From CAKQOE01 sp963627215 (GTDB lineage: Bacteria > Bacillota > Clostridia > Peptostreptococcales > Anaerovoracaceae), in assembly GCA_963627215.1 (NCBI GenBank), contig CAVGAH010000008.1:1-30713 (forward strand): a DNA stretch of 30,713 nucleotides, in the 5' to 3' direction. Numbering within the stretch: position 1 is the stretch's first letter; every line of letters starts with the position of its first letter. The translations under genes and the position numbers were made by a program. Below the pieces are notes generated by a model. It saw only the letters and a program-made list of their open reading frames with translations, searched no databases and had not been told where the DNA came from. Positions 14,162 to 21,526 of the stretch are shown in pieces.

Positions 14162-15838
14162 ATGAGAAAGAAAGCAATTATCGCAGCGTTGACCGCCGCA
14201 ATAGTAATGGCAATGTCGATAGTCCCTGCATTTGCAGCGGAAACAGCGACGCCTGTTGTCGGAACACCGACCGGTGCAGTCGTATCGAACCCGACAGGCC
14301 GGGAAGCAAACGCCATAGACGGCTACGACGACTCAAAAAAGGAGCATCATCCGGCATATATTACAGGCTACACAGACGGAACGATAAAGCCATGGAGAAA
14401 CCTTACGAGAGCCGAAGCTGTTCAGATGCTGCATAATATAAACAGCGCAAACCCTGCGCCGACAGAAAAATTTTATGAAAGTCCGCAGATAACGCGCGGC
14501 GAATTCGCAAAGCTCGTACTCGCGGCTAAGGATATAAAGGCAAAGGAAATGAGCGATTTCCTCACAGGCTATCCTGACGGAACGCTCAAGCTCGAAAACA
14601 CGCTTACGCGCTGTGAAGCAGTAACGATGATAAACAGAGCATACGGCAGAGTCGCAGACTCATTTTCAATAATGGCAAGCATGAACCTCCGCATAATGCC
14701 GGATGTTCCGACGTCTTACTGGGCGTATTACGACCTTATGGAAGCTATAACGGACCACAACACATACGGTAAAAATGCAACAGAGGACGGAAATTCAGAT
14801 GAAGAGCTCTGGTCTGACTGGCAGTCCGGCAAGGTAGACCTGCCGCAGGGCTGGAGGAATATAGGCGGAAAGCTTTATTACGTAAACAACCAGGGAACAT
14901 TCTCATATAATACAACAGTAGACGGTATAAAGCTTAACGCCGAGGGTACGTACACGACGATGAACGGCGAGCTCGATGCGCTGCTCAGAGAAGAAATAGT
15001 TAAAATAATAAATAATGATATGACGCAGGATCAGAAGCTCCGCGCTATATATGATTACATGATAAAGAATTACAGCTACCGTGGCGCAGACACAGTCGAA
15101 GCGGGGGCAGTAGGCTGGGAGCCTGAGTTTGCGATGAATATGCTCCAGTCCGGAAAGGGCAACTGCTATTCATGGGCCGCTACGTTCGCGTACCTGGCAC
15201 GCCAGAGCGGATGGGCTGCAAACGCAGTAGCAGGCACAGCTGTATCGCCTAAGGGCTCTGTACGCGAGCATGCTTGGGTAGAGATAACCATAGACGGAAC
15301 TGCTTATACGTTCGACCCTGAGATCGAAGGCGTTTACGCAAAGACAGTCGGCGAGACTTACGACCTTTTCAAGAAGGCGTATGGACAGGCAGTCTGGAAG
15401 TATAATAAGGCAGAGGTAGAAGAGCCTGATTACAGCGACGACGTAAATACTCCTGTTGATGAATCGCTCGTAAAGATACTCGACCAGGTATACAGCGGCG
15501 TCGGCGTAGAGATAGGCCTTCAGGATGCGGCAGTTACAAAGTCGAGAGAGCAGTATTATACAGGAGTTACAGGTCTCAAGTACAAGGCAGGCGTAGCCCG
15601 CGAGCCGCTTATGACATCGCAGGCACACTCAACAGTGATCCTTCAGATGGAAGACGGCGCTGACATAGACGCAGCAGTGAAAGCCATAAAAGAAAACGTA
15701 GACGGCCGCAAGTGGATCTGCGTAGGCGTCTCAGACGAAAACATCCTCGTAGACCACGTAGGAAATTACATCCTCTTAACTATGGACAACGAGTATGCAA
15801 ACAAGATAATGGACAACTTCAAGAAGCTGTCGTTGTAA
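14162..15838 (+). CDS. Secreted SLH-domain protein with transglutaminase-like cysteine protease domain
   Basis: A 558-residue exported protein. A signal peptide (1-25, ending PAFA-A) is followed by S-layer homology repeats, clearest at 66-90 (GYTDGTIKPWRNLTRAEAV) and 135-160 (GYPDGTLKLENTLTRCEAV), with a third ending near MPDVPTSYWAYYDLMEAI. A short choline-binding-like repeat follows (GWRNIGGKLYYVNNQGTF, 230-247). The transglutaminase-like core has a visible catalytic triad: C335 (GKGNCYSWAATFAYLAR), H370 (REHAWVEI) and D385 (YTFDPE). The last 120 residues resemble the DUF4358 type. SLH repeats tether proteins to cell-wall polymers, so it probably acts at the surface; its substrate is unknown. 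AAGGAG lies before the ATG, and a structured leader precedes it. Confidence 0.85.
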   Translation: MRKKAIIAALTAAIVMAMSIVPAFAAETATPVVGTPTGAVVSNPTGREANAIDGYDDSKKEHHPAYITGYTDGTIKPWRNLTRAEAVQMLHNINSANPAPTEKFYESPQITRGEFAKLVLAAKDIKAKEMSDFLTGYPDGTLKLENTLTRCEAVTMINRAYGRVADSFSIMASMNLRIMPDVPTSYWAYYDLMEAITDHNTYGKNATEDGNSDEELWSDWQSGKVDLPQGWRNIGGKLYYVNNQGTFSYNTTVDGIKLNAEGTYTTMNGELDALLREEIVKIINNDMTQDQKLRAIYDYMIKNYSYRGADTVEAGAVGWEPEFAMNMLQSGKGNCYSWAATFAYLARQSGWAANAVAGTAVSPKGSVREHAWVEITIDGTAYTFDPEIEGVYAKTVGETYDLFKKAYGQAVWKYNKAEVEEPDYSDDVNTPVDESLVKILDQVYSGVGVEIGLQDAAVTKSREQYYTGVTGLKYKAGVAREPLMTSQAHSTVILQMEDGADIDAAVKAIKENVDGRKWICVGVSDENILVDHVGNYILLTMDNEYANKIMDNFKKLSL

Positions 15839-15936
15839 CACCGGGCGAATAATCTCGGATAATTGATAAAACTTTAAAAAATAGTACTGGAAATCAGGCT
15901 GCCGCATGGTATACTATACTGTTTAAACAACAGAGT

Positions 15937-15963
15937 AGGACTGTGACGGCAGTCCTGTTTTTT
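15937..15963 (+). terminator. Rho-independent terminator after the SLH gene
   Basis: AGGACTG (15937-15943) pairs with CAGTCCT (15950-15956) around TGACGG, followed by G and six Ts. A GC-rich inverted repeat, CCGCGC-TCCGG-GCGCGG (15980-15996), follows it without a T-run. Confidence 0.8.
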
Positions 15964-16067
15964 GTACATAGTATTCAGGCCGCGCTCCGGGCGCGGAGCC
16001 GCAGTTGTGCATCCTGTAATGATGTGGCTGCGGTTTGTCACAGCAGTATCGAAATGAGGTCATTAAT

Positions 16068-17624
16068 ATGAAAACAGATGATAAAAGGCTTGAAGAAGCA
16101 AAAGAAGGCGTGCTTGAATATTTCAGAAGGATAGCTGCGGTACCGCATGATTCCGGTCATGAGGGCGCGCTGGCGCGCGAGATGCGTGAATGGCTTAAAA
16201 ATGTAAATGGCGTATCGACGATAGACGATGCGGGAAACCTTATATGCAATATCCCCGCAACGCCTGGCTGCGAAAACGCGCCGCTGCTCATGCTTCAGGG
16301 GCATATAGACATGGTGTGCGCGTCGCGTGAAGGCTCAGGCTGGGACCCGCTGCGTGACCATGTAACGCTGCGCATACATCCTGACAAGGAAACAGGACGC
16401 ACTGTACTGAGCTCGGATGGTAATTCGTCACTCGGAGCTGACTGCGGGCTCGGTGATGCCGGAATATTCTGGGTGCTCAGCCACGCGAAGAAGCGCGGAC
16501 CGATAAGGGTCCTCATGACAGTACAGGAGGAAGTCGGTCTTGTCGGAGTAAACAGGTTGGATCCATCGGCATTAGACGATGTAAAGCTGCTCATAAACGT
16601 TGACGGCTTTGCCGGAGGCATAATCATCGCAGGCAGTGCAGGCGGCAGGCGCGAGGACTACAGCCGCCCTATACACGCCGTAAGGGAGACTGACGAGGAT
16701 GCGGCGACGCATAAGAGATGCGTTTTGAAGCTTTCAGGTTTCAGAGGCGGTCATTCGGGGTATGATATAGACCGTGGACGTGCAAATCCTATACGCCTTA
16801 TCGGTGTATTGCTCGATGACCTTGACAGGAACGGAGCGGATTTTGATATCGCGTCATTTAACGGCGGGCTAAAGCACAACGTCATTCCTTCGTGGTGCGA
16901 GGCCGATATCGTAATTGCGGATAAAGACCTGCCGTTTCTCAAAGAGCGCGCTCAGGCGCTCGTGAGCCTTATAGAAGAAAAATATTCAGTTACGGACAGT
17001 GAAGGCGGATTTTCCATGCGTATATACGAAAGAGACGAGGAGGGCGGCAGCCTGCCGGAGCTCGTGCTTTCGCGCGGTGACCGCGACGCAGTTATAAAAT
17101 TCATTACTTCATTACATACGGGAGTTTACCGCTACATGAAAGAGCTGCCTGATCATGTTGACACTTCGTGCAACCTCGGAAAGATCATATGCGACGCGGC
17201 AGACGCGTCAAGAGGCATGCATGCGCTTTTGTTTGAGCGCAGCAGCAGGCAGGAATGGCATGACGAGCTTCTGAAGCTTCACGCAGAGGCAGCGCAGAAA
17301 ACAGGCTTTAAGCTGTCAGACCTGGAGGAATATTTACCGTGGATATTCGATCACGAGAATCCGCTGATGGCGGCCGCGGCAGAGGAATACGAGCGTATAA
17401 CAGGTGAAAAGGCGGAAAAGAGCGCCGTTCACGTCGGACTTGAGCCGTCAGTGCTGGGCGCGAAGCATCAGGGCATGGAAATGATAAACATGGGCGCGGA
17501 CGTAGTAGACCCGCACACAGTACACGAGCGCGTCTACCTCGACTCGGTAGGCCCGTTCGCCCTGACCCTCAAGGCCCTCATTGAGCGCGCGGCTGATGCA
17601 GGAATAGAAGTAGAGGATAGGTAA
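16068..17624 (+). CDS. pepD: Aminoacyl-histidine dipeptidase (PepD, M20 metallopeptidase family)
   Basis: A cytosolic di-zinc dipeptidase of 518 residues that hydrolyses a range of dipeptides, including Xaa-His. M20 metal-site motifs are present: H79-x-D81 (LQGHIDMVC), D125 (SLGADCGLG), E154-E155 (VQEEVGLVG), D179 (INVDGF), and a C-terminal histidine in VLGAKHQ. Length and the SSDGNSSLGADCGLG signature fit PepD rather than shorter M20 peptidases. The ATG at 16068 has GAGGT 7 nt upstream; a TTG at 16035 would add 11 residues without a ribosome binding site. It is followed by the second copy of the RNA element rather than a classical terminator. Confidence 0.92.
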   Translation: MKTDDKRLEEAKEGVLEYFRRIAAVPHDSGHEGALAREMREWLKNVNGVSTIDDAGNLICNIPATPGCENAPLLMLQGHIDMVCASREGSGWDPLRDHVTLRIHPDKETGRTVLSSDGNSSLGADCGLGDAGIFWVLSHAKKRGPIRVLMTVQEEVGLVGVNRLDPSALDDVKLLINVDGFAGGIIIAGSAGGRREDYSRPIHAVRETDEDAATHKRCVLKLSGFRGGHSGYDIDRGRANPIRLIGVLLDDLDRNGADFDIASFNGGLKHNVIPSWCEADIVIADKDLPFLKERAQALVSLIEEKYSVTDSEGGFSMRIYERDEEGGSLPELVLSRGDRDAVIKFITSLHTGVYRYMKELPDHVDTSCNLGKIICDAADASRGMHALLFERSSRQEWHDELLKLHAEAAQKTGFKLSDLEEYLPWIFDHENPLMAAAAEEYERITGEKAEKSAVHVGLEPSVLGAKHQGMEMINMGADVVDPHTVHERVYLDSVGPFALTLKALIERAADAGIEVEDR

Positions 17625-17645
17625 GTAAACTTCTATAAACAAAAA

Positions 17646-17742
17646 GGCGCCATATTCTGCCGGAGAATATACGGATAAGCGTAGTTGAAATTCCCTGCAC
17701 CACGGGGCGTTACGTATATTTCGCAGGCAACAGAAAGGCGTC
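17646..17742 (+). ncRNA. Candidate structured leader RNA, copy 2 (upstream of the ABC exporter operon)
   Basis: Nested pairings: GGCGCC (17646-17651) with GGCGTC (17737-17742, one G-U); TGCC (17658-17661) with GGCA (17726-17729); GAATATACG (17665-17673) with CGTATATTT (17713-17721). They enclose the 39-nt core 17674-17712. Against copy 1, paired positions change while keeping pairing (TGCT/AGCA to TGCC/GGCA; outer A-U to G-U; A-U to G-U at the base of the third helix). Core stretches identical in both are GATAAGCG, AGTTGAAATTCCCT, CACCACGG and GCGTTA. A TATAAA at 17633-17638 lies just upstream. The element ends about 100 nt before the ABC ATG. Confidence 0.6.
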
Positions 17743-17844
17743 CTGCACTTATTAATGAATATATTATTTTTTTATAAAGAATATATTATTTTAATGAAAT
17801 TAAAGGAACAGAGAAAATTTTTTCAAAAGGAGGAAAACAGATAT

Positions 17845-19590
17845 ATGGGTAAAATTTTCAGATATCTGGGAGAGCACAAGGGCGCAGTAGCGCTCATAAT
17901 CCTCTTCCTTGCCGTACAGGGCGTGTGTGAAATCACGCTTCCTCAGTACACGGCAGATATAGTAAATGTCGGCATTCAGAACAGCGACATGGCGTTCCTG
18001 AAGTCAGCAGGTCTTAAAATGGCAGGCATATCAGTCATAATGATGCTTGCAGCATGCTGCTCGTCATTCGTTGCTTCAAGAACGGGCGCAGCCATAGGCC
18101 GCGACCTGAGAAGCAGAGTATTCAAAAAAGTGGTGTCTTTTTCCGGCGCGGAAATAGATAAATTCTCTACGGCGTCGCTCATCACGAGATGCACGAACGA
18201 CGTCCAGCAGATAATGATGGTCAGCATAATGCTCCTCAGAATGGTCCTGTACGCTCCTATAATCGGTGCGATAGGCATAGCAAAGGTAATAACGAGCCAG
18301 ACAGGACTGGCGTGGATAATAGCTCTCGCAGTAGGCGCGATAGTTGCGCTCGTATTCACGCTCATGGGCCTGGCGCTGCCGAAATTCAGGATAATGCAGA
18401 AGCTCGTAGATAAGCTCAATCTTATCTCGCGTGAGATCCTGACAGGCATATCCGTAATAAGGGCATTCAACCGTCAGGAGGAAGAAGAAAAGAGGTTTGA
18501 GGCGGCTAACCGAGACCTCATGAAAACTCAGCTCTTCGCAAACAGGGTCATGACATTCATGATGCCTGCAATGATGATGATAATGAACTGCATCTCAGTA
18601 CTCGTAGTATGGGCGGGCGCAAAGAGCGTAGACGCCGGAAACATGCAGGTCGGCGATATGATAGCATTCATAACCTACGCTATGCTCATCGTAATGGCGT
18701 TCATGATGATAACTATGATATCTATAATGCTTCCGAGAGCCGGAGTTGCAGCTGCACGAATAGACGAGGTCCTCAATACAGAAGCGTCTATAAAGGATCC
18801 TGCGTCACCGCAGCATAACGATGATGAAAAATTCGAGGGCGAGATACGCTTCGAAAACGTTTCGTTTACTTATCCGGGCGCAGAGGAGCCTGTACTGTCT
18901 GATATAACGTTCACGGCAGAGGCTCACAAGACTACGGCGTTCATAGGAAGCACGGGCTCAGGAAAATCAACAGTAGTAAATCTTATCCCGCGTTTCTATG
19001 ACGTAACAGGCGGACGCATCCTTATAGACGGCGTGGATATCAGAGATATAACGCAGAAAACGCTGCGTTCAGCCATAGGCTTCGTTCCGCAGAAGGGAAT
19101 ACTTTTCTCAGGAACGATAGAGTCAAATTTAAAATATGCAGATGATAATATTTCAGATGAAACGATGAAGATGGCTGCAAGGACTGCGCAGGCGGCAGAG
19201 TTCATAGAAGCGAAGCCTTACGCATATGAAGCGCCTGTAGCGCAGAACGGCTCAAACGTTTCGGGCGGCCAGCGCCAGAGGCTCGCGATAGCGCGAGCTA
19301 TAGCAAAGCAGCCGCAGATATATCTGTTTGACGACAGCTTTTCAGCGCTCGACTTTAAGACGGACGCTGCACTGCGCCGCGCGCTCGCTGAGAACACTGC
19401 AAACGCTACAAATATAATAGTAGCGCAGCGCGTCAGCACGATAATGCACGCAGACAGGATAATCGTACTCGATGAAGGCCATATAGCAGGCATCGGCACG
19501 CACGACGAATTAATGAAAAACTGCAGCGAATACAGAGAGATAGCAGAGTCGCAGCTTTCAAAGGCTGAGCTGGAAGGAGGTGTCGCATAA
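17845..19590 (+). CDS. ABC exporter half-transporter, degenerate-site subunit (MdlB/BmrC-like)
   Basis: A 581-residue fusion of an exporter transmembrane domain (about six helices, 1-310) and an ATPase domain. The NBD has Walker A GSTGSGKST (368-376), a canonical signature VSGGQ (472-476) and Walker B ending D496-D497, where catalytic glutamate is replaced by aspartate. The switch histidine is glutamine (Q528 in VAQRVST). This is the known pattern of the non-hydrolysing member of heterodimeric exporters such as TM287/288, BmrCD and LmrCD. The ATG at 17845 has AAGGAGG 11 nt upstream and starts MGKIFRYLGEHKG; an upstream ATG at 17755 would add a 30-residue AT-rich extension and is less likely. 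The stop overlaps the next start. Substrate unknown (drug or lipid export is typical). Confidence 0.9.
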   Translation: MGKIFRYLGEHKGAVALIILFLAVQGVCEITLPQYTADIVNVGIQNSDMAFLKSAGLKMAGISVIMMLAACCSSFVASRTGAAIGRDLRSRVFKKVVSFSGAEIDKFSTASLITRCTNDVQQIMMVSIMLLRMVLYAPIIGAIGIAKVITSQTGLAWIIALAVGAIVALVFTLMGLALPKFRIMQKLVDKLNLISREILTGISVIRAFNRQEEEEKRFEAANRDLMKTQLFANRVMTFMMPAMMMIMNCISVLVVWAGAKSVDAGNMQVGDMIAFITYAMLIVMAFMMITMISIMLPRAGVAAARIDEVLNTEASIKDPASPQHNDDEKFEGEIRFENVSFTYPGAEEPVLSDITFTAEAHKTTAFIGSTGSGKSTVVNLIPRFYDVTGGRILIDGVDIRDITQKTLRSAIGFVPQKGILFSGTIESNLKYADDNISDETMKMAARTAQAAEFIEAKPYAYEAPVAQNGSNVSGGQRQRLAIARAIAKQPQIYLFDDSFSALDFKTDAALRRALAENTANATNIIVAQRVSTIMHADRIIVLDEGHIAGIGTHDELMKNCSEYREIAESQLSKAELEGGVA

Positions 19591-21443
19591 TGAAGGACGA
19601 TACTTCAAGAAGACCGGCGCCGAGAAGGGGCAGAGGTCCGGGTCCGGGAGGCCTTACATTTGAAAAGCCTAAGGACTTTAAAGGTACATTTAAAAAGCTT
19701 CTGAAATATCTCACACAGTTCAAGATAGCATGCGCCGTAGTCGTTATAGCGGCGCTGTTCAGTACGCTCTTCAACGTAGTCGGCCCGAAGGTACTCGGCA
19801 TGGCAACTACAGAGCTCTACGCAGGCGTGCAGAATAAGCTTAACGGAATGGGCGGCATAGAGTTCGGCGTAATAGGAAAGATACTTGTATTCTCACTTGC
19901 GATATATCTCGCCAGCTCCGCATTTTCATTCATCCAGGGATGGCTCATGACGGGCATATCGCAGAAGATATGCTTCAGATTGAGAGCAGACATATCGGAA
20001 AAGATAGACCGCATGCCGATGAAATATTTCGAGTCACACACGGTCGGCGAAGTCCTTTCGAGGATAACGAACGATATAGACACGCTCGGCCAGGGTCTCA
20101 ACCAGAGCATAACGCAGCTCATAACGTCTGTGGTCACTGTTCTGGGCATCATAATAGTAATGCTGACGATAAATCCTTTACTGACTGTAATAGCGGTCCT
20201 CGTAGTTCCACTGTCAGCGGCGCTCATGCTTGTGGTAATGAAAAAGTCTCAGCCGTATTTTAAGCGCCAGCAGTCTTCGCTCGGCGAGATAAACGGTCAG
20301 ATAGAAGAAACCTTCAGCGGCCAGAACGTAGTAAAAGCATTCAACCGCGAGGAAGCAGTGGTAGCTGAGTTTGAAAAGACTAACTCTGAGCTTTATGAGT
20401 CAGCGTGGAAATCGCAGTTCCTTTCGGGACTTATGCAGCCTGTAATGGTTTTCGTCGGCAATATAGGCTACGCTGTGATAGCCGCGGCAGGCGCGGCGCT
20501 CGCTATAAAGGGAACTATCAAGGTCGGAGATATTCAGGCATTCGTACAGTACGTAAAGAACCTGACTCAGCCTATATCGATGCTCGCGCAGGTGTCAAAC
20601 ATGCTGCAGTCTATGGCTGCGGCTGCTGAGAGAGTTTTCGAGTTCCTTGACGAGGAAGAAGAAACGGCTGACGTTGCGAAGCCTGCGTCTATAGACGACG
20701 TAAAGGGCGATGTGGAATTCAGCCATGTAAGATTCGGCTACAATGAAGACAAGGTAGTAATAAAAGACTTTTCTTCATATGTGTCTGCCGGGCAGACGGT
20801 AGCGATAGTAGGTCCTACAGGCGCGGGAAAGACTACTATCGTAAAATTATTAATGCGTTTCTATGACGTGAACGGCGGCAGCATAAAGGTAGACGGCACG
20901 GATATACGCGATTTCAGACGCGCCGACCTCAGAAAGCTTTTCGGTATGGTGCTTCAGGATACATGGCTCTTTAAGGGTACGATAATGGAAAATATCCGTT
21001 ACGGAAGGCTCGACGCTACAGATGAAGAGGTAATAGCCGCGGCAAAGGCTGCAAACGCTCATCATTTCATAAAGACGCTGCCGAGCGGATATCAGATGGA
21101 GCTCAACGAAGAAGCGAGCAATGTATCTCAGGGTCAGAAGCAGCTGCTTACTATCGCCCGCGCGATACTTGCCGATAACAGGATAATGATACTTGATGAG
21201 GCGACAAGCTCTGTCGATACAAGGACAGAGACGCGCATCCAGCAGGCTATGAACCGCCTTATGGAAGGCCGCACGAGCTTCGTTATAGCGCATCGCTTAT
21301 CTACGATACGTGACGCAGACCTCATACTCGTAATGCGTGAGGGCGATATAGTCGAGCAGGGAACTCATGACGAGCTGCTTGCCGCAAACGGCTTCTATGC
21401 AGACCTCTACAATTCGCAGTTTGAGGAAGCTGAAGAAGAATAA
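19590..21443 (+). CDS. ABC exporter half-transporter, catalytic-site subunit (MdlB/BmrD-like)
   Basis: The 617-residue partner of the preceding subunit; start and stop overlap by one base (TAATG) and GGAGGTG precedes it, so translation is coupled. After a Pro/Arg/Gly-rich cytoplasmic N-terminus (1-30) come six transmembrane helices (about 45-320) and the NBD: Walker A GPTGAGKTT (408-416), a degenerate signature NVSQGQ (511-516), Walker B IMILDE with catalytic E537, and switch H568 (IAHRLST). Together the pair forms one consensus ATP site (this Walker A/B with the partner's VSGGQ) and one degenerate site. The operon is preceded by the conserved RNA element. Confidence 0.91.
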   Translation: MKDDTSRRPAPRRGRGPGPGGLTFEKPKDFKGTFKKLLKYLTQFKIACAVVVIAALFSTLFNVVGPKVLGMATTELYAGVQNKLNGMGGIEFGVIGKILVFSLAIYLASSAFSFIQGWLMTGISQKICFRLRADISEKIDRMPMKYFESHTVGEVLSRITNDIDTLGQGLNQSITQLITSVVTVLGIIIVMLTINPLLTVIAVLVVPLSAALMLVVMKKSQPYFKRQQSSLGEINGQIEETFSGQNVVKAFNREEAVVAEFEKTNSELYESAWKSQFLSGLMQPVMVFVGNIGYAVIAAAGAALAIKGTIKVGDIQAFVQYVKNLTQPISMLAQVSNMLQSMAAAAERVFEFLDEEEETADVAKPASIDDVKGDVEFSHVRFGYNEDKVVIKDFSSYVSAGQTVAIVGPTGAGKTTIVKLLMRFYDVNGGSIKVDGTDIRDFRRADLRKLFGMVLQDTWLFKGTIMENIRYGRLDATDEEVIAAAKAANAHHFIKTLPSGYQMELNEEASNVSQGQKQLLTIARAILADNRIMILDEATSSVDTRTETRIQQAMNRLMEGRTSFVIAHRLSTIRDADLILVMREGDIVEQGTHDELLAANGFYADLYNSQFEEAEEE

Positions 21444-21526
21444 AGATAAGTAAAACAGAAAAATTAAATCGTTTGTTAAATATTGTTTGTTAATAAAAAA
21501 CGGATCGGAAGAAGGAACATATCTAT

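Noticed and set aside
17755..17844. Upstream ATG adding 30 residues to the first ABC subunit
   Set aside because: The extension is AT-rich and lacks a ribosome binding site; the ATG at 17845 has AAGGAGG and the usual exporter N-terminus.
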